From the IMG/VR virus record IMGVR_UViG_3300030329_002231, positions 1-30,384 of that record: DNA of 30,384 nt. One strand, given 5' to 3'. Below are positions 7,964 through 16,875 of the stretch, in pieces. A program made the position numbers and the translations under genes. The notes under the pieces were generated by a model that was given only the letters and a program-made list of their open reading frames with translations, was not told the DNA's origin and ran no database searches. Source of the stretch: a virus. The stretch's first letter is position 1; every line of letters begins with the position of its first letter.

Positions 7964-8761
7964 TTAGTTAGCAATGTCTTCTGCCTGGATACAAGCAACC
8001 CAATCCACATGAAGGATTGGATCGGTCGTACCAGAAGAATGACATACAAAACTTGGCGTCATCTCTTCAATCGGAATACTCGCCGTCTGCTTGGTACCAG
8101 CGACACCATTAACAAACGGAGTAATCGAAGTCAAACCATCAATCAGGAAACCTACTTTGATGTAGGTATCATCAGCGATGGTTCCAGCACTGGTATCCGA
8201 AACACGGGTATCAGCCTTTTCGTGGACATACGATAACGAAGTCGTGTTAATGGCCTCAAATCCGACATGGTTAGATGTCGTATTGGCAGCAGTTGCAAAC
8301 AGCGTGGTATCAACTTCCGCAAGACCCGCAAAGATCTGGACAGTAGTAGAACCGATGTCAGCCGCCTTAATGCGAGCCTCGTAGTAGATCTTCGCATTGA
8401 CATTGGGAATGAAACTCGCAACACCAGCAGCACCGCCGTACTGAATCTGCGCACCTTGGTTGTTAGTCGATGATGCTGAATCCAGCAGCAGCACACCACC
8501 CTTGGCAGCAGGGTCTAACGCAGCAGTACCAGCGGTGGCATTTGTTAAACACCAACTACCAGCGACTGTTAAGTCAGAACCGTCAGCGGCTGCACCGCTT
8601 TCGCTCAGGTCTAATGTCAGGAAGTCATCAATAAACCCAAAGCCTTCGCCAAGGCCACCGCCCAGCACTTGCTGAAGCGGAGCTTGGTTCCAAAGGTTGG
8701 GCGACAAGCCACGGTCAATCGAACCGGCTTTGGCTTGCGGTTTTGTGTATAAGTCACCCAT
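7964..8761 (-). CDS. Capsid decoration-like protein, jelly-roll
   Basis: 265 aa. ATG at 8761 preceded by AAAGGAA. The first 45 residues look like an extended arm (GLSPNLWNQAPLQQVLGGGLGEG). The rest is beta-rich with concanavalin/LamG-like spacing: FDDFL-type start, KIYYEARIKAADI, FAGLAEVDTTLF, HVGFEA, DTYIKVGFLIDG and a closing HVDWVACIQAED. Proteins of this type next to the major capsid gene in environmental phages are usually abundant virion proteins that decorate the head. It directly follows the capsid gene and precedes a strong hairpin, consistent with high expression. Function inferred from fold pattern and position. Confidence 0.7.
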   Translation of the reverse strand: MGDLYTKPQAKAGSIDRGLSPNLWNQAPLQQVLGGGLGEGFGFIDDFLTLDLSESGAAADGSDLTVAGSWCLTNATAGTAALDPAAKGGVLLLDSASSTNNQGAQIQYGGAAGVASFIPNVNAKIYYEARIKAADIGSTTVQIFAGLAEVDTTLFATAANTTSNHVGFEAINTTSLSYVHEKADTRVSDTSAGTIADDTYIKVGFLIDGLTSITPFVNGVAGTKQTASIPIEEMTPSFVCHSSGTTDPILHVDWVACIQAEDIAN

Positions 8762-8786
8762 TATAGGTTCCTTTCATAAGCAAAAG

Positions 8787-9839
8787 TTAAGCAACGTAAC
8801 CAACGAAGTTGCGTCGTCGGTTGTAACACACGAAGTTACCCCAGTTGTCCATGTGGACTTCACGCACGGTATGCTGACGGGCTGCCTTCGCAGGAGCATG
8901 TCGAACCATGTGCTTGCCCTTGCGGAAGAAGTAGCGAAGCGTTCGCCAGTTCACACCGTAAATAGGATCGCTGGTATCGTTGTTTTGCAGGTACGGAACC
9001 CAAACGACAGGATTGCCCTTGAATACTGCACTGCCTGAATATTTCGCAAGGTCAACACCAAGGTTGTCGTTGCGACCTTCCAGCAACTTCTCAAGTTTTT
9101 CCACCACGTCATAGTTGGTGTAGAAACCCCAGTCACTTTCCCCGCCTCGGGCGAGTTCTGCGAAGTTACGAGGAGCCTGGAAGTTAGTGAACGCAACAGC
9201 TTTTCGCCACTTGGCGAGAGCATCGTCACGACTAATGCTGGTGTAGTTAAACGCCCAGTTTTTCCAGTTCGAGTAAGTCGAACTGGAAAGACCACCGGCA
9301 CCACTGGAGAAACCACTCGGGTTCCCACCCGTGAATCCACCGCCAGGAGTCGTCGTGGATTTTTGAATCCAGAACGGCACACCACTGGGCGGACGAGGTG
9401 ACTGGGTATCACTACTTGGAGCTGACCACATGGCCGTTTCCATCAGCTCAAAGAAGTCGTTGTACATCGAGTGTTCGCGTACTTCGATTTCTCGGATGAT
9501 GGTTTCACGATCACTCTGCATGGCATCTTCATCGATGTCATAGCTGAAGTTGACCGTCTGCTTTGACCACTGCTGCTTGGCAGACTGGGTCAAATCCTTG
9601 ACGCCAGTAGCGTCAACGGCATAGAGCTCACTGTGCTTGGCAGTACCAGTGTTTGACACTTGCACCTTCCAGTTCAGTTGAACACCACCCTTTTCGGGGT
9701 CCTTGCCTTTCTTCTTGAACATCTTGGAAGCGAAGATGTGATGCTGGTTATCTAGCGAGATATCCACCCACCGACGCTTCTTGAAGTTATCAAGCGTCAA
9801 ATTTACAAAATCATCTAATTGATCAGGAAGCAACGGCAT
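8787..9839 (-). CDS. Major capsid protein (HK97-fold type)
   Basis: 350 aa. ATG 9839 preceded by AGGAG. It lies directly downstream of the acidic scaffold gene and upstream of the decoration gene, the standard position. N-terminal residues 1-60 resemble a capsid N-arm and E-loop (FVNLTLDNFKKRRWVDISLDNQHHIFASKMF, split here only by motif). The centre holds helix-rich text (DDALAKWRKAVAFTNF) and a Gly/Ser-rich insert near residues 165-190. The C-terminal third (FKGNPVVWVPYL, NWRTLRYFFRKGKHM, VYCNRRRNFVGYVA-like ending) matches the P-domain and final strand of environmental-phage capsids. A 12-bp inverted repeat sits in the gene. Confidence 0.85.
   Translation of the reverse strand: MPLLPDQLDDFVNLTLDNFKKRRWVDISLDNQHHIFASKMFKKKGKDPEKGGVQLNWKVQVSNTGTAKHSELYAVDATGVKDLTQSAKQQWSKQTVNFSYDIDEDAMQSDRETIIREIEVREHSMYNDFFELMETAMWSAPSSDTQSPRPPSGVPFWIQKSTTTPGGGFTGGNPSGFSSGAGGLSSSTYSNWKNWAFNYTSISRDDALAKWRKAVAFTNFQAPRNFAELARGGESDWGFYTNYDVVEKLEKLLEGRNDNLGVDLAKYSGSAVFKGNPVVWVPYLQNNDTSDPIYGVNWRTLRYFFRKGKHMVRHAPAKAARQHTVREVHMDNWGNFVCYNRRRNFVGYVA
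9261..9289. repeat. Intragenic inverted repeat, 12-bp stem
   Basis: Arms tttccagttcga and tcgaactggaaa, loop gtaag, perfect, inside the major capsid gene (codes SSSTYSNWK). Confidence 0.9.
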
Positions 9840-9865
9840 AACCTGACTCCTATATTACAGCCGCC

Positions 9866-10840
9866 CTACATGTCACCGTTCTCTTTCAAGAAACCCTCAA
9901 AGGCTTCTTTCAAGACTGGGTTATCTACAGGATCATCAGTCGGAACCCTGGCCTTCTTCGTACTTGCCCCAGTGCCTAATCGCCTCTGGGCCTGCTTACG
10001 AACTCGATCATTGAACGACTTGCGGCTTTGGTTTTCAATTTCACCTGAAAAAGCTGCATGATAAGCCTGACTAACCAGATCACTCATCGATGGAACCGCC
10101 TTGCCCTGGGTCTGATAACCACTGGCTAAAACCAGCACTTGGTCATACAGATTCTCCCGATTTTGGGCCTCTAAACTCCCTTCAGAAAGATCCTCGTAAG
10201 AAGACTCACCAAACAACCTCTCATTACCAAGGTCCCCGACAGCTTCGTTGAAACTATCAAGTTCCTTCTTGTACTCGGCAGACTGCTGCTGTTGCTGCTG
10301 TCCACCTATAAACTGCTGCTGGTCAAGCAAGGCTTGAGCCAGCATCTCTAGCTGACCATCGTAATGCTGCTGCATTTCGGCGGCCAACCCATTGATGGCG
10401 TCACGAAGACCTTCATCGTAGTCGTCATCAAGTCCGACATTAAATTGTCGTGCAATCCGCTCCCCCTGCGTTTCCGCAGGATTTTCCTGAGCATATTGCT
10501 GTTGTTGCTGCTGGTATGCCTGTTGAGCCTGCTGGTAATACCTACCAGTAGACTCTACGTGCCTACGCAGAGCATCTTCGTTGGCATAATCACTCGGATT
10601 AATCCCATAATGATTAGCCCACTGCACAAGATTTTCGTCGTAACCTGGATCTTCAACATCAGGTTCGACATCCTGCACATCTTGAGGCTCGTCAACCTCG
10701 GGCGAGGTACCGGAATCATCATCGGCACCTCCTATTGTCTCCTCGGGTTCATTTTCCTGATTTACCTCGTCAATAACAGCCAAATCTTTTTCTGTCAGCT
10801 CTACAGGCTCATCAGCTTCAAGTTCCAAATCGTCCGGCAT
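9866..10840 (-). CDS. Capsid scaffolding protein
   Basis: 324 aa. ATG 10840 with AGGAGGGGGAG upstream. Highly acidic N-terminus (residues 1-70, many Asp/Glu), then Gln-rich runs (QQAYQQQQQQYAQ, QQFIGGQQQQQQ) and a long helical middle, ending in a basic segment (KSFNDRVRKQAQRRLGTG) and an acidic helix (LKEAFEGFLKEN). A charged helical protein with a basic C-terminus, encoded between portal and major capsid genes, is the hallmark of podovirus scaffolds, whose C-terminal helix-turn-helix binds the coat protein. No protease domain is visible. Confidence 0.85.
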   Translation of the reverse strand: MPDDLELEADEPVELTEKDLAVIDEVNQENEPEETIGGADDDSGTSPEVDEPQDVQDVEPDVEDPGYDENLVQWANHYGINPSDYANEDALRRHVESTGRYYQQAQQAYQQQQQQYAQENPAETQGERIARQFNVGLDDDYDEGLRDAINGLAAEMQQHYDGQLEMLAQALLDQQQFIGGQQQQQQSAEYKKELDSFNEAVGDLGNERLFGESSYEDLSEGSLEAQNRENLYDQVLVLASGYQTQGKAVPSMSDLVSQAYHAAFSGEIENQSRKSFNDRVRKQAQRRLGTGASTKKARVPTDDPVDNPVLKEAFEGFLKENGDM

Positions 10841-10851
10841 AACTCCCCCTC

Positions 10852-11190
10852 CTAGTAACTTCTGGGTGCAGAATCACCATATCCCGCACTCCTATCGCAC
10901 AAACCACGGTACCGCAGGTAGTCTGCTCGTTGCTTTCTACTGGTGAATCTGGCAGTACCGTCTCTATCAAAACTGACCCCCGTGAAACCAGCATCTTTGG
11001 CATCCTGGTTAAACTGCTTCACCTGCTGTGGAGGTATCCCAGCACCATCACTAGTTAATCCAGTTGACCAACCATTGGCCCCGAAATATCGCCCGCCAGC
11101 AGCTTTGCGCTGCTGCGGGCTCCCTTGCGGACAGTCATGCCAACGAAGCTCCCCGTCAGGATCCTTGTACAAATACTCTCTTCTGGGCAT
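10852..11190 (-). CDS. Small protein between portal and scaffold
   Basis: 112 aa. The ATG at 11190 overlaps the portal stop as TGATG. The N-terminus MPRREYLYKDPDGELRWHDCPQG is short and polar. The centre (GIPPQQVKQFNQDAKDAGFTGVSFDRDGTARFTSRKQRADYLRYRG) has two helices and a strand, resembling small proteins found beside portal genes in environmental phages. The end is Ser/Tyr/Arg-rich. A minor head role is inferred from position only; no named family. Confidence 0.7.
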   Translation of the reverse strand: MPRREYLYKDPDGELRWHDCPQGSPQQRKAAGGRYFGANGWSTGLTSDGAGIPPQQVKQFNQDAKDAGFTGVSFDRDGTARFTSRKQRADYLRYRGLCDRSAGYGDSAPRSY

Positions 11191-12962
11191 CAGGCTTTCT
11201 CCTTGCCAAACTGAGCCATCTGATCTTCATTCGGCCTACCACCATTGAGGACTTGCTGCATAACCGTGCTCCTGCTGGCCTGAGTCCCACCAGTAGGCAC
11301 GTTGCGCCGAACAGTCTCCCGAACCGTGTGGTTCGCTTTCTGTGGCATATCGACCGTACCTTGAGGCCGATCAGCCTTGGGCTCTTCAAACTTGACAATC
11401 CCTTTCAATCGAGGTAGATCCATTAGGTCTGCATACATTTCGACCAATTCTTGGAAGTCGATGCTACCTCCAGACTCCTGAAGATTTTGCTGCATCGGCA
11501 TGGCGATCTGAGTGATAAATGTCGTCAAACCGGTCATCCTCTCAGAAGGCGATTTGTACCGCATAGAAAACGGTTCGATCTCAAAGTTGTAGTCTAAGAA
11601 GTCTCCTTCACGTAGCTCGCCGTCCCAAGTCCTCCGAACGGTAAAACCTTCCGACTCAAACTCCAGAGGCATCTCTTTGATCTGATCGATCCAAAGTAGC
11701 CATCCGAGATCTCGGCAGATATCGCCCGTGAACTTCACTACCCGATACTGCATGTTCGCTTCTCGTTTACTGACAGCACCGTGGATCAGCTTATCCTGGC
11801 CGAGAGTATCAGCCTGCGGTCCCAGACCAGCCATAGCCTGAAGATTCCCAGCCATCCGATCGTAGATGTCCGTCATTGCCAACCCAAAGGCTTGGTTTGA
11901 CTGATCAACACCGCCCATCTTCATGACGTTCACAGAGTCGGGGTTGTCGACGCGAGTCCACTCACCGTCCGAGGCTTGCTCTAATCGCTTGGCATCATCG
12001 TGATGGCCTGCCTGATAGAAGGGAATATCTTTCTGGCGCTGCGCCTGACGGCGCTGCTTCCTGAGGAGACCGTTGATGATGTCAGACAACGGCTTGAGAT
12101 TCATTGCTGGAGAGATACCCATGACGTGATCAGGGACATCCCCAAAAGAGAGGATGTGAAAAGGACCATTCTCCGGACCCTGCCATTCCATCACGCGAAG
12201 AGGCTTCTCTGCGTTATGTACCGGCCAAGTCACGACCTTGTTCTCGTGCGGCAACCAAACATCCATCAGATCAATCATCGGTTCGTACTCATCCGGATCA
12301 CCTTCCGGCTGAAGCATATTCCGAACACCAGTATTCGCCTCCTCTCCCTCCCAATCAGAAAACTTGCTGGAAGGCGACAGGCCCTTCTTGACCTTCGGAT
12401 CAAAGGCAACGTCTTCGTTCATCTTGTCAAAGCTCATGCGATACTTGTTCAAGGCAAACTTAACTTTTCGCCATGACGTAGCCTGCGTATCGTACACAAA
12501 ATCGTCGAGGCTGATGTTCTCAGCGAATGGCTTCCCCGGATCCACCCACTCATCTTCTCCGACTAGTTCAACAAGACCAGCGTCGGCATTGTAGACTTTC
12601 ACAATCCCAATAGTGAAAAACGCATCAAGAACGGCCTGACGGAGGATCTCCTCCAGATGGATTTCCTTGATCAGACTATTCACTGCCAACTGGAAGTGAT
12701 GAGCAAACCAGACGTGCTGTTGATGCCGACTCGTTACCAGCACTCGCGGCCTGTTAGCCGCGAGTGACTGAGCGTAAGTCTCAGCCGTCTGGTACATCAA
12801 ATTCATTACGGTCTCATGGTTCGTAGCACCGCCCCCATAATGAGAACCAACGTAGTCACGGACCAACTTCTCTCGCTTACGCCGAAACGGCCTCAATGCC
12901 CTGGTGGACAACTCAATAGCCTTCATTAACCGAGAACGGTCTGTTTGATCGTTTGGATTCAT
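11190..12962 (-). CDS. Portal protein
   Basis: 590 aa from ATG 12962, which overlaps the TerL stop as TGATG with GGTGGG just upstream; an in-frame GTG at 12971 is less likely. The dodecameric portal is the DNA channel at one capsid vertex and docks the terminase. Position directly after TerL and before the scaffold, size, and an N-terminal helix rich in Arg/Lys (TRALRPFRRKREKLVRDYVG) support this. The middle has a stem/crown-type stretch: SPAMNLKPLSDIINGLLRKQRRQAQRQK. The region GLGPQADTLGQDKLIHG followed by a long helix is typical of podovirus portals. The C-terminus is polar and disordered. Confidence 0.85.
   Translation of the reverse strand: MNPNDQTDRSRLMKAIELSTRALRPFRRKREKLVRDYVGSHYGGGATNHETVMNLMYQTAETYAQSLAANRPRVLVTSRHQQHVWFAHHFQLAVNSLIKEIHLEEILRQAVLDAFFTIGIVKVYNADAGLVELVGEDEWVDPGKPFAENISLDDFVYDTQATSWRKVKFALNKYRMSFDKMNEDVAFDPKVKKGLSPSSKFSDWEGEEANTGVRNMLQPEGDPDEYEPMIDLMDVWLPHENKVVTWPVHNAEKPLRVMEWQGPENGPFHILSFGDVPDHVMGISPAMNLKPLSDIINGLLRKQRRQAQRQKDIPFYQAGHHDDAKRLEQASDGEWTRVDNPDSVNVMKMGGVDQSNQAFGLAMTDIYDRMAGNLQAMAGLGPQADTLGQDKLIHGAVSKREANMQYRVVKFTGDICRDLGWLLWIDQIKEMPLEFESEGFTVRRTWDGELREGDFLDYNFEIEPFSMRYKSPSERMTGLTTFITQIAMPMQQNLQESGGSIDFQELVEMYADLMDLPRLKGIVKFEEPKADRPQGTVDMPQKANHTVRETVRRNVPTGGTQASRSTVMQQVLNGGRPNEDQMAQFGKEKA
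12741..12766. repeat. Intragenic inverted repeat, 10-bp stem
   Basis: Arms cactcgcggc and gccgcgagtg, loop ctgtta, perfect, inside the portal gene (codes SLAANRPRV). Confidence 0.85.
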
Positions 12963-14794
12963 CAATCCCACCCATCACTGTTAATCTTGGTAAGTTTCTT
13001 GTCTCGTTCCTTGAACCGCCAAGCCATCGAACCAAAGGGTACCTCATGGTTCGACTCTTCCTTTGGCTGAGAAGGCCTATCCTTAACTGCATGCCAAGCG
13101 ATGGCAGCAGAGATAACCCGATCCCCATGCGCTTGCCCTTTGCTGGAGTCATCGATCGTGCGGACACTGCGACTGTGGACCACACGACCATCCTTGTAGA
13201 CGTACTGGCGACACTCTTCCAGCAAGGCATCGCTACGCACCAAGAATTCCTCTGTCTTGATCGCCTTAGCAAGCGTGGAAAGAACAGCGAGCTTGTTCCG
13301 TTCATTACTCCACCATCCAGGATTTTTTGTCTTCTTCTTGAAGCTCTTGTGCTCGACTTCACGGTAGTAGATATTCGAGTATTGCTGGTCCAGGACCCGC
13401 TTGGTAAAAGCACCCCCCGGAGATCCGTTGTACTCCCATATCAAGTAGGCGTTATGAAAGAACCTACACAAGGCGACTACATAGTCAGCAAAATCCTCTG
13501 GTCGCATCGTATTCGTAGCGAACTCACCAACCTGCGTTTTCGAGACACTGTTGATGATTGTTGCCACGGAGTTGCTCGTGAAACTTCCGCCCAACCCAGC
13601 GGAGATATCGCATCCGATCACGTACTCAGAGTGGGCTGCAATGGGGCGATCATTGTCGCCAAGATGAACCCAGAGTTTTAGCGGACCATCCGGGGTCACA
13701 TCGAACATCGGATCCAGAGTATCCGCAGCATAACCAAAGACACCGCGAACAAAAGGCATCATGACATTCCTCTGCCCGGCCTCATACAACTCCTTGCCGA
13801 AGATCTGATAGTCAGAGCCACCATAATCCCTGTCCAGCTCCTGGGCGACACTCTGCGGGGTAGCTCCCGGCCTCTTACACTCATTGTCGTAGTAAGGACT
13901 CCGTGTCTTTCCGTCGAGAACGAAGGAATAGCCCGCCGGGAATTCGTACTCCTCGTCAAGGATTTCCAACTTCCCATCATCAGACTTGTAGAGCCCAACA
14001 CGGCGATCCGGATGCTTCTTCCAATCCATGATGACCTTAACCATGGAAGAGGGAGTGTGCATCACGTCATAGTAAGCACCAGCAGATCCCTTGGGGGTAG
14101 ACACAAACACGCGACAATCAGTCGCGTGTTGTGTGGCGCTCTGGGCCTCATAGTCGGCACCACTGGGGAATGCTGCGAATTCATCCAGTGCAATCGCTTT
14201 CTTGCGACCACCACGAAAAGCATCTTCTGTTGTGGTAGCGCCCTCGAATGTACTACCGTTGTCTCTGTTCTCCATCAGCATCATGGAGCGGTAGACATTC
14301 TTCGGGCGCATCCACTTGGGCAGGCCCCCCTTCCTGCCCTCTCCGTTCAACAAAAAATCCAACTTCCAGAACAGCGTATCCTTCTTGCCGGGCTTATCCA
14401 CCAAGTCAGCAGTACGACTCATGATCCCAAAGCTGGAAAAATCCTCAAACATCCAACCATGGAAGAACAAAGTCAGGAACATCCACGTAGCACCTAGGTC
14501 TCGGCTCTTTTCTACGCCGATATCTTGATGACCCAGAGCCTCGTGCATCTCCAGGAAGGCATCGTCCTGGTATCCGTAAGTCATGAACGGGATCACATTA
14601 GACGTAGTACCCCTAAGTCTGCTGGTACGAGGCTCGTAAAGCCAGCAGAAAGCGTTGATGAAGAACAGGATATCGTGCTTACACGCAGTCCAAAGACTAC
14701 GTCGTCGAACACTGGTATCGGCCCAAGCTAACAACTCACGTCGATATCTCAGGTTGTCCTTCAGGTTTTTAGGTACTTGGTGATAAAGGGTCAT
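12962..14794 (-). CDS. terL: Terminase large subunit
   Basis: 610 aa. The packaging motor cuts concatemers and pumps DNA through the portal by ATP hydrolysis. The ATPase domain shows a terminase-type Walker A (EKSRDLGATW, residues about 95-104) and Walker B (AIALDEFAAF, about 200-209). The C-terminal nuclease domain shows the first acidic motif in VIGCDISAGLGG and later acidic residues around LIWEYNGSPGG. The start overlaps the preceding gene by 26 bases; the ribosome site is weak, suggesting coupling. A 14-bp stem with one bulge (14101-14134) lies within. Confidence 0.93.
   Translation of the reverse strand: MTLYHQVPKNLKDNLRYRRELLAWADTSVRRRSLWTACKHDILFFINAFCWLYEPRTSRLRGTTSNVIPFMTYGYQDDAFLEMHEALGHQDIGVEKSRDLGATWMFLTLFFHGWMFEDFSSFGIMSRTADLVDKPGKKDTLFWKLDFLLNGEGRKGGLPKWMRPKNVYRSMMLMENRDNGSTFEGATTTEDAFRGGRKKAIALDEFAAFPSGADYEAQSATQHATDCRVFVSTPKGSAGAYYDVMHTPSSMVKVIMDWKKHPDRRVGLYKSDDGKLEILDEEYEFPAGYSFVLDGKTRSPYYDNECKRPGATPQSVAQELDRDYGGSDYQIFGKELYEAGQRNVMMPFVRGVFGYAADTLDPMFDVTPDGPLKLWVHLGDNDRPIAAHSEYVIGCDISAGLGGSFTSNSVATIINSVSKTQVGEFATNTMRPEDFADYVVALCRFFHNAYLIWEYNGSPGGAFTKRVLDQQYSNIYYREVEHKSFKKKTKNPGWWSNERNKLAVLSTLAKAIKTEEFLVRSDALLEECRQYVYKDGRVVHSRSVRTIDDSSKGQAHGDRVISAAIAWHAVKDRPSQPKEESNHEVPFGSMAWRFKERDKKLTKINSDGWD
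14101..14134. repeat. Intragenic inverted repeat, 14-bp stem with one bulge
   Basis: The inner 10 bp (aacacgcgac / gtcgcgtgtt) are perfect around loop aatca. After a bulged A at 14105 four more pairs (acac / gtgt) follow. Inside terL, coding TQHATDCRVFV. Confidence 0.85.
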
Positions 14795-15338
14795 CTGGCA
14801 TTAGCGCGTGAGATAACATTTGTTCCAACTGCGTTATCGATTCACCTGTGTCGCCCATGCCTTGATCTTCAGCCTGCTTTCCTTTTCCTTTGAGTTGCTC
14901 ACGAATAACCAGTTCCATGAACTTCCCTTCATTCTCGGTTGCCCAGACAAGCATGTTCCAGGCTCCCGGCGTCGGAGCTTCCGTAGGACCTACATTCCAC
15001 TCGAATCGTTCGCCACGAGCCTTGTGTAGGTTATGGAAGACAAACGCAATCTCTATCGGCAAGTCTGACTCGTTGATGTCATAATCAACAAGCAACTTAT
15101 CGACATCCTGATCAAGCTCCTTCCTCGCTCGCTCCTTTTCACCAGCAAGGATTGCTCTCTCATGTTCAGGCCCTTCGTAGCCCATATCCACCATAGTCTG
15201 GAATTGAGCCTTAAGAAATGGCAAACCGTCAGACATATACTTGCGATAGCTCTCACGGTATTCATTGAACCTGCTCTCTCGTCGCATCCTGTCAACGAAC
15301 AACTTACGAGGAGAATCGGGTTTCTTCTTTTCTGTCAT
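14769..15338 (-). CDS. Probable terminase small subunit
   Basis: 189 aa. ATG 15338 overlaps the previous stop as ATGA, and the 3' end overlaps terL. The protein is charged and largely helical: basic N-terminus (KKPDSPRKLFVDRMRRESRFNEYRESY), acidic/helical centre (KERARKELDQDVDKLLVDYDI) and a C-terminal low-complexity tail. Adjacency to TerL is the main reason for the call. A DNA-binding helix-turn-helix cannot be assigned clearly. It could instead be another head protein. Confidence 0.6.
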   Translation of the reverse strand: MTEKKKPDSPRKLFVDRMRRESRFNEYRESYRKYMSDGLPFLKAQFQTMVDMGYEGPEHERAILAGEKERARKELDQDVDKLLVDYDINESDLPIEIAFVFHNLHKARGERFEWNVGPTEAPTPGAWNMLVWATENEGKFMELVIREQLKGKGKQAEDQGMGDTGESITQLEQMLSHALMPDDPLSPST

Positions 15339-15754
15339 TTGGTCTTAAGTATCCTGTAAACCGGGACGGCACTAGAGTGTAAGAAAGTTAACGCAATCAC
15401 GTCTGCGTCCATCTCCGAATCACTAAAATTCACCGTCCACTGCCCATTCCCCTCATGCGTAAAGGAGCCAGCCACAGCACCCTGGGTGCCTCCGTCCTTA
15501 GTTATCTTTCCCGTGACGGTTCCGCTCGTAATAGCGGAACCGTCACTAGCGTTCAGCAGCACGAAGGGATACCCCGTAACTGCAACACCCTTCAGGAAAT
15601 GCTCTTCCTCCATGGCGTCTCCCAGCAACACATTACTCTGGAAGATTACCGCCTTTACCGTCTGTGCGTCAATCGAGGAAAACCCACGAGTGACAATGTA
15701 CTCAATCGTATCGGACCCTATAAAGCCGGGGCCTATGAGATTCTTGATCGCCAT
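15335..15754 (-). CDS. Structural protein with shared beta-domain
   Basis: 139 aa from ATG 15754, chosen over an upstream in-frame start at 15805 because it overlaps the previous stop as TAATG with a GAGGT site. N-terminus MAIKNLIGPGFIGSDTIEYI is followed by a linker, then a beta-domain from about residue 55: GYPFVLLNASDG, TGKITKDGGTQG, GNGQWTVNFSDSEMDADV, LTFLHSSAVPVYRILKTK. The same domain is at the N-terminus of the adaptor protein and, more divergent, of the next gene upstream. Probably a fibre or head-fibre component. A perfect 14-bp inverted repeat lies in the gene. Confidence 0.7.
   Translation of the reverse strand: MAIKNLIGPGFIGSDTIEYIVTRGFSSIDAQTVKAVIFQSNVLLGDAMEEEHFLKGVAVTGYPFVLLNASDGSAITSGTVTGKITKDGGTQGAVAGSFTHEGNGQWTVNFSDSEMDADVIALTFLHSSAVPVYRILKTK
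15513..15546. repeat. Intragenic inverted repeat, 14-bp perfect stem
   Basis: Arms gtgacggttccgct and agcggaaccgtcac, loop cgtaat, inside the beta-domain gene (codes DGSAITSGTVTG). Confidence 0.95.
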
Positions 15755-16872
15755 TAACCAGACCTCGTTCTGCTTGTAGGACTGCTTTCGCTGTTGATCG
15801 TCCACGTCATCGCCGTGGTGCTACCATCAACCTTCTTACCAGTAATCGTTGTACCCGAAATACTGAACTCTCCCACAGCACAATAGATCATATACAGCAA
15901 CTGAGCAGGAGTCGCGGCTGCACCATCACTAGCGTAAGACTCTGTCTGTGCCGTCGTCCATGTGGCGTCCAGCTCTGCCTTGGTTGGTGGATCGTAAGCA
16001 TTGAGTGCATCCGTACACTCACTCTGGACTTCAGCGTCCCAAGAGGAGTTCCAGGGTATCGCAGTAAGCCCAGCACCAGCACTACCAATCACAGCCGTAT
16101 CAGCCAGGATGCCATCGACGATCAAGTCCAACCGACCACCGTTAGTCCAGTCTCCCTGCAACTCATTCGTGTCCGCAAGGATCGCGTCAGCATCCTCGCC
16201 CAATGCCTCCAGACTATCGGTAGCATAGGCATAATCGCTGGTATCACCCGTCTTGGTCATCAGGTTCGAGAGGACCGTACCATCTGGCACCTCCGTCGTC
16301 ATATCAGCGTTACTGGCGACAGCCGTATGCATGAGATGGTCAAGGTTGTACGTCACGATAGCTGCATCACAGGCAGCATTGATCTGATCAGTAGCATCAG
16401 AGCCTTCTATCTGAGTAGTGTTCACAGCGAGCTTGGTACTGCCACCAGCGTAACCCGTACCGTCATACATGAGTTCAAGGTTATTGGCTGCGGTGGCGTC
16501 ACCAGAGATCTTGGCAACATCCACGAGCAGCTCACCCGTTGCACCGGCGGCGAAGAGGGCATCATAAATGGCCTCTTCGACCACTTGGAAATCATGCCAC
16601 ACAGGCAGGGCGTCTGTGTGATGCACACACAGACGCAAGGTGCCTACGGTATTGGTGTCGGTAGCATCCAGCTCGCAGTTGTAATACCCATCGACGTTCC
16701 CCCCGGTATCGTCGGTAGGAGCTGTACTGTCGTTCTTGTTCGCCAACCCCTGACCGTTCTTGGAAAGCTCAACGTCCAGCGTCTTCCCCGTTTCTAAGGT
16801 ATTACCGTCCGTCTTATCCACAAATGGCCCGATCAGGACATCAACCGCCGTACTCTGTCTTAAAATGTGCAT
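15754..16872 (-). CDS. Fibre-like structural protein
   Basis: 372 aa. ATG 16872 has GAGGGT upstream. Residues 1-100 are a beta-domain (STAVDVLIGPFVDKTDG, DGYYNCELDATDTNTVGTLRL, HTDALPVWHDFQVVEE) related to that of the adaptor and of the gene just downstream. Residues about 120-290 are acidic and Ala/Asp-rich with heptad-like runs (DAILADTNELQG, GGRLDLIVDGILADT), as in trimeric fibre shafts of environmental phages. A small C-terminal beta-domain ends ITGKKVDGSTTAMTWTI. A tail or head fibre role is inferred. Confidence 0.7.
   Translation of the reverse strand: MHILRQSTAVDVLIGPFVDKTDGNTLETGKTLDVELSKNGQGLANKNDSTAPTDDTGGNVDGYYNCELDATDTNTVGTLRLCVHHTDALPVWHDFQVVEEAIYDALFAAGATGELLVDVAKISGDATAANNLELMYDGTGYAGGSTKLAVNTTQIEGSDATDQINAACDAAIVTYNLDHLMHTAVASNADMTTEVPDGTVLSNLMTKTGDTSDYAYATDSLEALGEDADAILADTNELQGDWTNGGRLDLIVDGILADTAVIGSAGAGLTAIPWNSSWDAEVQSECTDALNAYDPPTKAELDATWTTAQTESYASDGAAATPAQLLYMIYCAVGEFSISGTTITGKKVDGSTTAMTWTINSESSPTSRTRSG
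16610..16636. repeat. Intragenic inverted repeat, 11-bp stem
   Basis: Arms gcgtctgtgtg and cacacagacgc, loop atgca, perfect, inside the fibre-like gene (codes RLCVHHTDA). Confidence 0.9.
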
Positions 16873-16875
16873 GGT

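Noticed and set aside
12953-13681. 242-codon plus-strand frame opposite terL
   Set aside because: It lies wholly antisense to a well-supported terminase gene with clear motifs and has no ribosome site.
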